A stretch of DNA of 64,000 nt, taken from the NCBI RefSeq assembly GCF_014838735.1, contig NZ_JABUXQ010000002.1:62001-126000 (forward strand), read 5' to 3'. This DNA is from Limosilactobacillus portuensis (GTDB lineage: Bacteria > Bacillota > Bacilli > Lactobacillales > Lactobacillaceae). Below the pieces are notes generated by a model. That model was not told where the DNA came from, made no database searches, and saw only the letters and a program-made list of their open reading frames with translations. Below, piece after piece: positions 27,201 through 35,434 of the stretch (within the stretch, counting starts at the first letter, position 1; every line of letters starts with the position of its first letter). A program made the translations under genes and the position numbers.

Positions 27201-30012
27201 TGACAATCATAAAGTCGCCTGAATCAAGAGTTACGTTCGTCAAACTTGCCAATGCACCAGTAGTATTGCCATCAGCTTTAGCAATTGAAACTACTATACT
27301 GTTGTTGCCGTTAGCGTTGTAAACAACGTTAATTGCAGAGCCATTGTAAGTTTCAGTTTGTGTACCACTGACACTAATTACATTAGCGGAAGGGGTAATT
27401 TCAAAGCTAGCTTGTCCACTAATTGCGTCACTTGCAAATTGGACATTGCTTTGATCATTTTGACCACTACCAGCTAACGACTTGATGTAGTTTTCAACAT
27501 TAGTAATCCCTGCTTTGGTCAAAGTGATGGTGTAATTACCAGCATCCGTTGCGTTGCCACTAATCGTGTAGTCGCCTTGCTTCAACGTGTAAGTTTGACC
27601 ATTTACCCCTGGGAAGTTAAGACTTACCTTAATATCATCATTTGAGTTAAGCTGAACATCGCTGATTGCCTGACCATCATAAACCTTACTATTAGAACCA
27701 CTTAAAGTTCCAGTTGCTTCAGCTGGCGTAATCGTATAAACACCTAAACCAGTGTTAGTTAGAGTAAAGTTTGGATTCTGAGCTTGGAGAGCATTAAATG
27801 CTGCATCAGTTAATTTAACGTAGTAAGTACCAACATTCTTTGGATTTTCAGTTAACGCATTCCCGTTAGCATCAACCCATTCATAGCTGTTACCAGTAAG
27901 TGATTGGGTATTCAGTGTTACCTTCTTACCATCAACCATCACAGTAACTTGGAACTTAGCTGGATCAATCTGGTTAGTAGTTTGAGTATCATAAACCTTA
28001 GTGTAATTACCTTTAGTAACGTTAGCTAGGGTAGCATCGGCATTTAATGGTGTAATCGTAAAGTTTGCAGTGCCCGTAATTGCACCATTGGCAAACTTTA
28101 CGTTACTTACATCGTTTTGACCAGTGCCAACAGCATCTTCAATGATCTTTTGGATAGCTGCTGGATTAATCGTAATTGTGTAAGCTTGACTGCTTGCATT
28201 GACCGGAGCTTGACCATTTGGTGTATTCCAAGTAAAGTCGCCCGCGTTTAACTTAACCGTAGTTGAGTAATCTGCGTTACCATCTTTTGGATAATGCAAG
28301 GTCAAAGTAATGTTGTTATGATCATCGCTAACATTCAACTCATCAACTGTAACAGCATTGCCATTGTATGGACGTGTACCGCTACCAGACAAAGTAGCTG
28401 ACGCATTAGCTTGATTAATGGTGAACGTTCCGTTGCCCGCATTAGTTAAAGTAAAGTTTGGATTGTTCTTTTGCAGTTGTGCTAAACCAGCTGCATTCAA
28501 CTCAACTTGGTAAGTACCAACGTTTACTGGGGCAGTACCATCAACCCAATCAAAGTCATTACTTGTTAAGCCAGTTGCATCTAAGACAACGTTTTGTCCA
28601 TTTACAATAGCCGTAAATTGGAACTTCGCTGGATCAATTGCGCTTGGCGCTGCACCATTGTAGGTCATTTCATAATTGCCAGTTTGGGCATTAGCCATTG
28701 TGGCCGCACTAGCAAGCTTATTAATCGTGTAGGTTGCATTGCTGGTAATTGTTGATTTTCCGTCATTAGTCCAGACAATACTGTTATTGCCGAACTGGTT
28801 CTTGATGCTATTTTCACCTTGCGTGGTTAAACGAACTTGGTACTTGCCAGCATTAATTGGCATGTTGGTTGACCAAGTTGTGCCGTCAGTTGAAAATTCA
28901 ACATCCCCATTTTGCAAAGTATAAGTACCTGAACTTGCAGTAGGTCCGGTTACTGTTACTTTCAAGCCATCATTAAGTTCATTATTAGTAATTGCTTGAC
29001 CATTATATGTGCTTTCACCGTTGCCAGTTAAGGTTGCTGTAGCTACAGCGCCCCAAGTGATATTAATAGTCGTGTCTTGTGTAGCGTCAGTTACTGTTTC
29101 AGCTGGAACTTGACCATTAACTAGCTTAATTGGGGTAGTAACGCCATTAACTGTTTTAGTCGCGGACATAGTGTAGCCTTCATGAGCTGGTAAACTGGTT
29201 ATTGCCGTCCAACTTTGAGTATTCCAGCCACTTCCATCAAAACCAGCAAAGACTACACCAGTGTCATCATTATTGACTTTCACTTGACGATTTAGCACAG
29301 CTGTGTCAGTAGAAAAAGTTCGAGTTGCTTCTCCCGGTTCAGTAATTGTAATTGTACGAGTTACTGTCTTATTTACTAAAAATTTAGGAACATAGTACGT
29401 GGTTAGTTCATTCCGCATAAACCATTGATTTGCAGTTGAATTAGTAAAAGTAGTATTTGAATTATAATCTGGAGCGCCAAAAGTAACGGTACTATAGGAA
29501 CCTGCAGAATTAATATTAGCCATTACATAATCTGAGCCAGCGCTAGGGGTATTTACACTCCAGCTTTGATTTGATTCTGTAGGAAGACTCCACGATCCAG
29601 AAAGCACTTTAAATCCAGGAGTGGTTGAATTACCAGCTGCGTTATCCCATTGCCAATTACCATAAGTAATGGTGTTATCGTCAATGTTTAAGCTACCAGT
29701 TCGATTGTAAAAGATTTGTACTTGAGAAGCTGGGGCAAAATCTTGACCATCTTTGTCACCACCAGCGATGATAAATTTAGCGGTTATTGTTCTAGCCTCA
29801 GATTGAATTGGAATGTACAAAACAGTATGAACAGGCTGAGCTTCATATGCAGTAGCGTCTTTAGTGTATGCTTGTGAAGCTTGAGCTGGATCTGTATTAC
29901 CATCTGCACCAGCAGTATTCCAAGCTGGGTAAACAAACTCATTTGCCGGTTTATCAGATTTATCAGTAATTACAGCAGCAGTATAACCATCTACAGTTGG
30001 CACATCAGCCAC
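21277..30012 (-). CDS. adhesin fragment 3: MBG repeats and LPQTG anchor
   Basis: 2,911 residues in the third frame; the apparent GTG start at 30012 is internal (WGAVVADVPTV continues the second frame). Residues 1-320 complete a mucin-binding-like region. Residues about 320-2515 are around 20 MBG-type beta repeats. Residues 2515-2790 contain MucBP-like domains (LKIVFEDTQDGNKQVGKTI, IVQFVDQATGKVVDSQLY). Then come Pro/Asp/His repeats (DHPVNPDHPDNPDQPVNP), LPQTG, a hydrophobic helix and RKKKH. Confidence 0.85.
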   Translation of the reverse strand: MADVPTVDGYTAAVITDKSDKPANEFVYPAWNTAGADGNTDPAQASQAYTKDATAYEAQPVHTVLYIPIQSEARTITAKFIIAGGDKDGQDFAPASQVQIFYNRTGSLNIDDNTITYGNWQWDNAAGNSTTPGFKVLSGSWSLPTESNQSWSVNTPSAGSDYVMANINSAGSYSTVTFGAPDYNSNTTFTNSTANQWFMRNELTTYYVPKFLVNKTVTRTITITEPGEATRTFSTDTAVLNRQVKVNNDDTGVVFAGFDGSGWNTQSWTAITSLPAHEGYTMSATKTVNGVTTPIKLVNGQVPAETVTDATQDTTINITWGAVATATLTGNGESTYNGQAITNNELNDGLKVTVTGPTASSGTYTLQNGDVEFSTDGTTWSTNMPINAGKYQVRLTTQGENSIKNQFGNNSIVWTNDGKSTITSNATYTINKLASAATMANAQTGNYEMTYNGAAPSAIDPAKFQFTAIVNGQNVVLDATGLTSNDFDWVDGTAPVNVGTYQVELNAAGLAQLQKNNPNFTLTNAGNGTFTINQANASATLSGSGTRPYNGNAVTVDELNVSDDHNNITLTLHYPKDGNADYSTTVKLNAGDFTWNTPNGQAPVNASSQAYTITINPAAIQKIIEDAVGTGQNDVSNVKFANGAITGTANFTITPLNADATLANVTKGNYTKVYDTQTTNQIDPAKFQVTVMVDGKKVTLNTQSLTGNSYEWVDANGNALTENPKNVGTYYVKLTDAAFNALQAQNPNFTLTNTGLGVYTITPAEATGTLSGSNSKVYDGQAISDVQLNSNDDIKVSLNFPGVNGQTYTLKQGDYTISGNATDAGNYTITLTKAGITNVENYIKSLAGSGQNDQSNVQFASDAISGQASFEITPSANVISVSGTQTETYNGSAINVVYNANGNNSIVVSIAKADGNTTGALASLTNVTLDSGDFMIVNGPAVNAGSYEVQLTADGLAKVQQALGKNYSISLGNSTGKLVVNKYKASAEFSGDPEYTYTGTQVSSDDYLGQYSIKLNEPNNPTYKLVAGDIEFNVNGTWTTEAPVNAGQYQVRLSQQGWNNIKAINIANVEWSATASAGTGTYTINQAKVTTELSGNNSMVYNGSAVTTAELYAKGSTIQVVINGTGIANLPTTFTLSDGDYTWSTEDGKAPVNVGNYTIKLTEAGINHIQAQINQAVGQGNVALTTTADKAGTASFEIKQAVASNVQLYGNEQSTYNDQAVVFNPTNSETAKNFGFHNVENLTLPTLSTSDFTWYDAQGNEISAPTNAGTYYLKLNAAGEQAFAKANPNYTFEDQGKSTISGQITYVVNPVELVIGVAGSASKVFDDKNAAITQDQINKGDIKLVWGNSDTEPTDLGKFNLTPDDLEVVDAQGNPALHANAGIGVDGNPIKGTPYIVRLTASGLEKIKQLTGASNYVISQSTNKSGQYFIYEHKAELTLTGNQTTVYGTAMPFDPGAYELDFTNWLNTDKPIPNLTWKDGKLLNNGKDTGLTWTAGDLYVEGYPDGGVPTNVGTYRVKISKQLTDKLRQLFPDYDFSGNVGKTTTTDSNGILSEKDVVEPSHTPASYVITPAQTTVTINGAEHIKYSENATINYGGNNGYSISITAPVHNGSVDNNAEPIYTNVTLSDGDLEFVSEPGAVGHYQVKLSAQGLKKLQNLTNAGNYDWTQAASARASFYVDQMPVTIAVSGQSSVDYGSPEWLNVIGKNPAGYTLTVITENGTALNYTAKDGDLVFNQTPGNVGTYQVELSAQGLINIENALGTNYAYPQVAADVTTKGTLTVNQGAVTVTLNGNDGKTYDANEALPSNLDLSKYNVTYSVPVYSADGKVQTLTLTADDLQIVGNATNVGTYQVELSPAGQAKLEQLTGNNGANYKWTFATNADYKITAATATAELSGSNEKTFDGSAVTTTEINSNGQILVHFTYPGSNAQSTYTLQDDDYTWSTKDGKAPTVVGNYIISLNKDAILAHLQEALNSQAGSGNVTIAADDLSGQASFDITPKEISNVTISGSDQSKTYNGQTADLDVNGVTLSADGTLTDTPLVNPGITASDFDWYDADGNKLASAPVNVGTYTARLKASTLAALQKANPNYTFSSVSGVINYTINPAAATVTIGGSDSRTYNGQTTSIADVVNEVTWSSTGLIEGQTLNTAGITANSYGWYTKDSNGNYHAMTGDPVNTGTYYLRLTDSAISQLQKDNLNYKFAGNAIGGEFTYTINAVAGQATLSGQASKTYDGQAVTTADVDSTNGNIIVHFTFPGSNAQSTYTLQAGDYIWENDQDPVNVGTYTLKLSDSGLAHLQAALDKYAGNGNVTLSAKDLLGSAKFTINQKPLDVTLDNQAGTLPGKAYDGQAGSINPSDANFTASGLVAGQTLNTTGLTADDFEWVDENGKQIAAPTNAGTYYVDLNKSGLEKLQSNNPNYAVSESGRFKYVISPAEANVTITGSQESTEVKIDSANFKVNVPSGITVPTGMTYQFASGTTPYQSGVYLISLTPDSLTALEKANPNYKLKISSTAEFTLDATLKIVFEDTQDGNKQVGKTITETGVAGSTIDDLGLVVPENYELAPDQTLPTSYTFTKALNQNLYIKLVHKTAEINPLDPATNPDPKNPNWFKDNGLVKDVTRTINYEGLSTEQLAQIPADQKQQTVEFTRTAKYDLVTGKIIAKSEGAWTAVDGKDTFAGFTPKAFAGYTVSPTSVPDVTVTSESPDITITITYKPVVTPPVTEDATEIVQFVDQATGKVVDSQLYKGKLNQTQSVSLKLPAGYKLAKGQSLPTQIVISNGKITIYVEAEGSDHPVNPDHPDNPDQPVNPDHPVTPDHPENSGQPTTPDQPAQPGNPGENSTVPAANDHVPGHIANDQSLSSQIAHHVNGTTQARQLPQTGNGENEKASTLGFLFAGLASIFGLAGYRKKKH
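22465..29050 (-). repeat. about 20 MBG-type domain repeats in the adhesin
   Basis: Units of about 110 residues share a core: ATLSGS..KTYDGQAV (Y-N/D-G), then PVNVGTYTVKLT, then F-T-I-N/T-P. Two pairs stand out as recent copies, with YPGSNAQSTYTLQ at about 24.2 kb and FPGSNAQSTYTLQ at about 23.2 kb. Some units lack the Y-D-G core (for example those starting SSVDYGSPEW or HIKYSENATI). The count is by eye. Confidence 0.75.
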
Positions 30013-32518
30013 AACGGCTCCCCCAACTTGTTGGCAGGCTTGTCCACTTGCCAGATACTACATGATAACCATTTTGACCTTGTTTAGTATCCCAGAGCCA
30101 TGGAGAATAAGTTATTTTCTTAGTAACCTGATCTTCATATTTATTACGGCTGTAGTAGACATCAAGAACTGCTGATTGTGTAACATTACCATCTTGGGTG
30201 TAGGTACCATCAGCATTAACTTTAGCTTTGACATAGTTAACTGTCGCAGTCCGCGTTTGTTGCTCTTGAGTAGTTTGAATTTTGTGTCTCAAGTGAACGG
30301 TGAACGTTGCACCAGTTAAAGCTTGTTGTACAGGATCCTTCGTTTGCCACTTATAATTTGGAGTTAACCATTGACTAGAATCTTTATTATCCTTAAAGCT
30401 ATGCCAATAACTAGTAGCGAATACGATGTCGCTATCACTATTTGGATCGCTAGATATAGTTATATTTTTATCATCAATACTGCTTGTATAACCAACTGAA
30501 TAGTAATTATTTACTGAAACACCATTTGAGAAGTTACCATGATTTAGGTCTGCGCCAAACCGAGTATATGCACCATTACCCGGATCTTTCAATGTTTTCT
30601 CAAAAAGATCCACATTAGAATCATCATCGTGGTAGACAATTGTAAAGTGCATCTTTTGATGGATTGGCACTTGGACAACAGCTGGAGTTTGCGTAAAGGC
30701 AGGTAAAGTATATTGCGATGGAATTGACGTACCAGTTGCTAATTCATAACCATAACCTTCTGGATCAGTTGGAATGGTCATATTAAAGTTGAGGTGAGTT
30801 TGAGCACCAGGAATAAATTCTTGTGAATAAGTTTGCCCGACAACCGCATTATTGTTGTATTGGTCTACAAATTCAAATGTCACTTTTTGCGCAACATTAA
30901 CGTTGGCATTCAGTTCGTAGTAATAATAATTACCATCTGCATCATACTTAGCACCAACAGTATTGGCAGGAACAGTAACGCGAATGGTAGCAGTTTGCGG
31001 GCCACTCACTAAGCCATCAGCATTTGTTTGCAAGCCGGAAATAATATAGTTTGGCTGATAACTGTCGGTGCCTTGGGTGAAAGTGGTTTGCTGACCTGGA
31101 TTGCCGCTCTTATTGTAAGCACTATAAGAAACTTCCTTAGTACCGTTTGATGTTAAGACCGTACTAGTAGTTGTTCCGTTGGCAATACTGCCAGTTTGAC
31201 CATTATAAAGATTGCCGTTAGTGAAGAAGTTTTGTCCGTCAACAGCTGTCTGCTTTGGAATTACTGAAACGTAAACTTTAATAATCTGATCAAGGCCACT
31301 GGCATTATAGTGAACGGTAATGACACCTTGATTAGTTGAACTAGTGTTAATCGGGGTAGTCCAAGATGCAGTATGTTCTTCCCAATTACTTGGCAAGCTC
31401 AAAATACTATCAACTGAAGGAGAATCACTACCAGCTAATACCGTAATGCTTCGTGCATCATTAATTGCAACTGCACAGTCAGCAACAGGAGTAGTAACTG
31501 ACGCTCCACTAGTATCCTTGTAAGTAGCCGTGATTTTAACATTATTATATGAGCCAGCTTTGCCCCAGGTTGGTTCTGAACCATCCACAAATTGATAAGT
31601 AGTACCTTCTGGGAAAACATCCTTATTAGTTACTAAATCAGCTGCTGTCAGAGTGGTACCATAGTCAACAGTTTCACTCTTTGCCATCACATTTGCTTTA
31701 GAAATGACTGTGATGTCTTTAACCGTGTATGATGAACCACCAGGAAGTGTAATCGTTACATCCCCAGTCTTGCTTTCACCAGCCTTATCAAAAGTTAATT
31801 TTGTACTGCCATCATTTCCTAGCCAATCAAATTTAGTACCCTCTGGCCACGTTGTGTTATTGTCCAGAATTGGGTTAGGCTGCATATTGACCGGCCAAGT
31901 AGGCAGCATGGCATGTACTTCTTTAGGAGCACTTGGATTTCTAACCAATTCTCCAAGTGCATTATTATCAAAAGTAAATGGGCCATTGGTCAGTTCTTGG
32001 TCGTAAGGTTCTTCTTTTGCTTTCATTGATGGTGCTAAAGCGATCCCCGTAGCTGAAACACTACCCCATGTTGCAGGCGTTCCTGCCGAATAATTAGCGA
32101 CAGCTGAGTTGTTAGTCTTTTGATACCAATTATTTAAGTCGTTATTAAATTCTGTGCTTGCTGCATCGAAGTTACTATTCGAAAAAATCAGTGGTTGACC
32201 ATTAGGACTAGTTTGAGCAAAGCTAGCATTGAAATTAATGTTGTACTTACCTGTTCTTGTACCATTAACAAAAAATCCTTGACTGTTGTCAATAAAGCTA
32301 AGTTTAGAAGCATAAACCTTAGTGCCATCGGCTAACGTTACCCAAACTTTATCATTCAGATAGCCATCAGCAAGCAGCTCGCCAATTTTATTTTTGTTAA
32401 GCCCGTTTGCAGTCATGTAATTTCTCTTTGCTGCATTATAGATATATATACCATCAGCTTTAGGACTAGCAACGTAATTTACTGCAACTTCTTGCTGGGT
32501 AGCATTAGGCAGATTACT
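30005..32518 (-). CDS. adhesin fragment 2: Rib-like and mucin-binding-like domains
   Basis: About 835 residues in the second frame; the first methionine (32416) is internal, and the frame continues upstream to the frameshift at 32519-32523. It carries Rib-like repeats (VMAKSETVDYGTTLTAADL) and a MucBP-like segment (VTFEFVDQYNNNAVVGQTY). A Mub B2-like domain at the end (QQTRTATVNYVKAKV, then SPWLWDTKQGQNGYHVVSG) runs into the third frame. It ends at a TGA produced by the C5 run. Confidence 0.75.
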   Translation of the reverse strand, partial: SNLPNATQQEVAVNYVASPKADGIYIYNAAKRNYMTANGLNKNKIGELLADGYLNDKVWVTLADGTKVYASKLSFIDNSQGFFVNGTRTGKYNINFNASFAQTSPNGQPLIFSNSNFDAASTEFNNDLNNWYQKTNNSAVANYSAGTPATWGSVSATGIALAPSMKAKEEPYDQELTNGPFTFDNNALGELVRNPSAPKEVHAMLPTWPVNMQPNPILDNNTTWPEGTKFDWLGNDGSTKLTFDKAGESKTGDVTITLPGGSSYTVKDITVISKANVMAKSETVDYGTTLTAADLVTNKDVFPEGTTYQFVDGSEPTWGKAGSYNNVKITATYKDTSGASVTTPVADCAVAINDARSITVLAGSDSPSVDSILSLPSNWEEHTASWTTPINTSSTNQGVITVHYNASGLDQIIKVYVSVIPKQTAVDGQNFFTNGNLYNGQTGSIANGTTTSTVLTSNGTKEVSYSAYNKSGNPGQQTTFTQGTDSYQPNYIISGLQTNADGLVSGPQTATIRVTVPANTVGAKYDADGNYYYYELNANVNVAQKVTFEFVDQYNNNAVVGQTYSQEFIPGAQTHLNFNMTIPTDPEGYGYELATGTSIPSQYTLPAFTQTPAVVQVPIHQKMHFTIVYHDDDSNVDLFEKTLKDPGNGAYTRFGADLNHGNFSNGVSVNNYYSVGYTSSIDDKNITISSDPNSDSDIVFATSYWHSFKDNKDSSQWLTPNYKWQTKDPVQQALTGATFTVHLRHKIQTTQEQQTRTATVNYVKAKVNADGTYTQDGNVTQSAVLDVYYSRNKYEDQVTKKITYSPWLWDTKQGQNGYHVVSGKWTSLPTSWGSRCG

Positions 32519-34010
32519 AAAAAGTCATCGTGAACTGATTGGTCTTAGTATTTACTAAATCAGTTGGGGCAGTCCAATTGCTTGCTGATATTTTGATCCC
32601 TAATGCGTAAGCTAAAGCATAGTCTTGGTAGAAGTACTGTCCCCATAGACCTGTATTGGGCACACCATTAGCATTACCAGTAGGATCAAAAGCAAGCCGC
32701 GGCGTTGTCGGTGTAGCAGTCGTCGATTCCGGCATTGTTGCCAGCTGAGCATTAATTATCGGATTGCCACTAGCATCGACTGGAATATCATCACGGAGCT
32801 TTAATCCTTGAACTACGTAAGGAATCTGAACAACGTAAGGACCACCAATCACTTTTGGAGAATCTGACTTAGCACTATTAAAGGTATTGTTATCTGTAAC
32901 TTGAACGTTAGCCCAATGAATACCAATCTCATTCGTATCAACTGTCCCCACCACATTGTAAGAAAAGGCACTGGAATTACCTACATTTTGATTGTAAAGA
33001 ATCGTAGATAAATCATTGCCATTCGCATCAGCCGTATTAAAGTCTGGAGTATCACCAACCTTATTTACATAGTAAAAAGTATTTGGCTGAAGTTGAGATT
33101 GTGGTTCAACCATAGATTCAATCGGCACCTCAACACTTGTACCATCTGCATACGTCACTTTAATGGTCCCGCTTATTGTTGAACCAGCAGATGCATCTTC
33201 TTGAGTTGGAGTTGGCACATCCCCCACCCAAGAAAAAGTTGCTCCGTTTTCAGCTAAAACATCCGCATTTGAAATAAACTTTGAAGCAAGGTCGGTTAAG
33301 TTAGTCCCCGCAATTACATAGGGAGGTTCTTCGCCATCGAGAGTATAAGGAATCGGTGCAATGTTTTCAGTTGAAGCAGCATGAGGAGTGACAGGTTTAG
33401 CTTTCTGAGAAGCAGTACTACCAGATTTAGGTGTAGTCGTCTCAGCATTTTTATTATCAGCCTGGTTTGTTTCTGCCGTCTTACCAGAGGTAGTCTGTGA
33501 TGTAGCAACCGTTGACTCTGACTGTTCACCGTTACTCTGAGTAGTGTCAGCAGAACTTGTTGGGTGAGTTGCGGAGGAAACAGGAGAGGTGGCAACTGTT
33601 GCGGAGTGATTAGTATCCTTAGAGGAATTTACTGATTCAGTTGGCTGGGTAGCGACAGTTTGTTCTTGACGATCCTTTACGGCTGTCGTTTGCTTAGCTG
33701 TTGACTGATCGGCTGTTGAAGCGGTGGCAGTCTGTTTCTTAGAGTCAGCGGGCATTTCATTAACTGGCTGAGCATTGTTAGACTGCTCCTCATTCGTTAA
33801 AGCCGCTTTAACTACTTCAGCATTTTTAGGCGTACTATTCCCGTTATTAATATTATCGGTATTAGCACTTGCGCTAACGTTCATTACCGCGGTTGCGCCA
33901 AAAGTCAGTAAGAAGGTTGCACACGCGGTCATCCATTGCTTCTTATGCTTATATAATTTGAAGTTTCGTTGTTCGATATTTGTTTTTCTTCGCTGGTTGT
34001 TTCTCCCCAT
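32517..34010 (-). CDS. adhesin fragment 1: signal peptide and Ser/Thr-rich stalk
   Basis: 497 residues in the first frame. Residues 20-50 hold the KxYKxGKxW-like signal (KLYKHKKQW then a hydrophobic core ending SASA). Residues 50-215 are Thr/Ser/Gln/Asn-rich low complexity, a candidate for O-glycosylation. Residues 215-300 form a Rib-like domain (PPYVIAGTNLTDLASKF). The frame ends after NQFTMTF at a TAG created by the extra base; without it the sequence reads on as MTFSNLPNATQQEV. GGAAGGAAG precedes the ATG. Confidence 0.8.
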   Translation of the reverse strand: MGRNNQRRKTNIEQRNFKLYKHKKQWMTACATFLLTFGATAVMNVSASANTDNINNGNSTPKNAEVVKAALTNEEQSNNAQPVNEMPADSKKQTATASTADQSTAKQTTAVKDRQEQTVATQPTESVNSSKDTNHSATVATSPVSSATHPTSSADTTQSNGEQSESTVATSQTTSGKTAETNQADNKNAETTTPKSGSTASQKAKPVTPHAASTENIAPIPYTLDGEEPPYVIAGTNLTDLASKFISNADVLAENGATFSWVGDVPTPTQEDASAGSTISGTIKVTYADGTSVEVPIESMVEPQSQLQPNTFYYVNKVGDTPDFNTADANGNDLSTILYNQNVGNSSAFSYNVVGTVDTNEIGIHWANVQVTDNNTFNSAKSDSPKVIGGPYVVQIPYVVQGLKLRDDIPVDASGNPIINAQLATMPESTTATPTTPRLAFDPTGNANGVPNTGLWGQYFYQDYALAYALGIKISASNWTAPTDLVNTKTNQFTMTF

Positions 34011-34452
34011 AATATCTTCCTTCCCTCTATTTATTCGCGTTTTAATATCTATTTTCTAACTATACTGCAATTCCACTTATCATACTTAACTCAGTTTAAA
34101 ATTAAGATTACGATCTTACAACTAACTGTTCAAGACGCTAACTGACCTTGGTTAACATGATTTTTCAACGACAGGTTATTTAGTGATAAAAGTCAAATAG
34201 AAGCCATCTATCTACATATAGATTATACCATGAACTAATTTTTAATTATCGTTATCTATACTATATATCAAAAGGTTTAAATGAAAAATAAAATAATTTA
34301 GTATCAGCGATGTTAACGTAAATTTCTACAAAATCGAAAATTAAAAAAGATTGACTCCGGTTGAATATCGGAATCAATCCATTAATTGAAATTTGATAAA
34401 ATAACTACTCGGCAGTGAAAATGTAACGACGAGGCCGTAAATGAAGTCTTTC
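34011..34452. other. AT-rich upstream region of the adhesin gene
   Basis: A 442-nt AT-rich stretch between the adhesin start and the glutaminase stop. It contains a glutaminase terminator near 34343-34380 and a possible minus-strand -10 (TATAGT) near 34060. No ORF or recognisable element was seen in the rest. Confidence 0.5.
34343..34380 (-). terminator. intrinsic terminator after glutaminase gene
   Basis: The stem GATTGA/TCAATC plus TCCG/CGGA across one mismatch. On the minus strand a T6 run follows, about 70 nt past the glutaminase stop. Confidence 0.8.
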
Positions 34453-35376
34453 TTAATAATTAAAAATATCAAGTTTTAACTCCCGACTAATCATTTCCAA
34501 CAGTGCTAGTCCAGCAACGCTATTACCAGCCGGGTCAAGTGCTGGACTAAAAATTCCGATCCCATACTTTGGTGCACTGGCAACTAGACCCCCACCGACA
34601 CCACTCTTAGTTGGAATTCCAATCTTAACCGAATAGGTTCCTGATTCATTATATAATCCCGTTGTCATCATTACCGATTTAGCATAGGTCGCGGCATCAC
34701 TTGAAATTAAACGTTCGCCACTCCAGGGAGCAATTCCGTCATTGGCAAGAACTGCGCCTAAATTAGCCAAGCTTTCACAGGTAACCATCATCGAACACTG
34801 TTTAAAGTAGGTCTCAAGACTAGTGGTCACATCATTTGCCAGGGTTTCTTTGGCCTTTAAGTAATATGCAAGCGAGCGATTCATATCTCCTGTCCGTAAT
34901 TCAGATTGATAGATTTCTTCATTTAGAGTAACTTGCGGATCATGACAAATTTCTCGAGTAAAATCAAGAATCTGGTCAAACGGTGAACGGTGATCCTCCT
35001 CTTCAATCAGTGATGAAACCAAGATCGCACCACTATTAACAAACGGGTTTAGCGGCTTAGTTTCCTTAGTGATCTCCATGTTCAAAATCGTGTCAAAGGC
35101 AAAGCCAGTCTGCCGGGTGCCTACCTGCTCTTCTACTGTGGCGAGCCCTAATCGTTCAATCGCATAAAGGAGAGTAATTACTTTAGAGACACTCTCAATC
35201 GCAAAGCGAACATTGGCAGCACCAGCACAGTTTTTCTTTCCACTATCGACATCATAGAGGCACACCCCTAACTGGTAAGAATCGACCTTTGCTAAAGCGG
35301 GGATATAGGTTGCTACTTGCCCCTCATCGATCCGTTTCCAACACGCTTGAATTGCATCGTTTAAATTTAATGCCAT
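34453..35376 (-). CDS. glsA: glutaminase A
   Basis: A 307-residue serine-dependent beta-lactamase-type glutaminase that converts glutamine to glutamate and ammonia. The nucleophile motif is ESVSKV (S-x-x-K). The family blocks FAIESVSKVITLLYAIE, NPFVNSGAILVSSL and TKSGVGGGLVA are all present. Length is normal. In lactobacilli it contributes to acid resistance and glutamate formation. GGGGATG precedes the ATG. It follows the GyrI-like gene on the same strand, with a 58-nt gap. Confidence 0.95.
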   Translation of the reverse strand: MALNLNDAIQACWKRIDEGQVATYIPALAKVDSYQLGVCLYDVDSGKKNCAGAANVRFAIESVSKVITLLYAIERLGLATVEEQVGTRQTGFAFDTILNMEITKETKPLNPFVNSGAILVSSLIEEEDHRSPFDQILDFTREICHDPQVTLNEEIYQSELRTGDMNRSLAYYLKAKETLANDVTTSLETYFKQCSMMVTCESLANLGAVLANDGIAPWSGERLISSDAATYAKSVMMTTGLYNESGTYSVKIGIPTKSGVGGGLVASAPKYGIGIFSPALDPAGNSVAGLALLEMISRELKLDIFNY

Positions 35377-35434
35377 TTAATCATCCCCGTCCTGCAAATT
35401 TTATTAATTATCATACACCAAAAGCATTCGATTA

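Larger units (their letters stand above)
21277..34010 (-). pseudogene. giant LPQTG-anchored adhesin (about 4,240 residues), broken by two frameshifts
   Basis: Three consecutive open frames make one protein once single extra bases are removed at 32519-32523 (A5, expected A4) and 30020-30024 (C5, expected C4); at both points the two frames then join without loss of sense. Domain order: KxYKxGKxW-like signal (KLYKHKKQW), Ser/Thr/Gln-rich stalk, Rib-like and mucin-binding-like domains, about 20 MBG-type repeats, mucin-binding-like domains, Pro/Asp/His-rich wall spacer, LPQTG, hydrophobic helix and a basic tail. Sortase would attach it to peptidoglycan; the signal type suggests the accessory Sec route. 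Ligand unknown; mucus or host glycans are likely by family. As read here it would stop after 497 residues and not be anchored. Confidence 0.85.

Noticed and set aside
33314-33595. Alternative ORF in the stalk region of the adhesin
   Set aside because: It is a shadow frame produced by low-complexity Thr/Ser codons.
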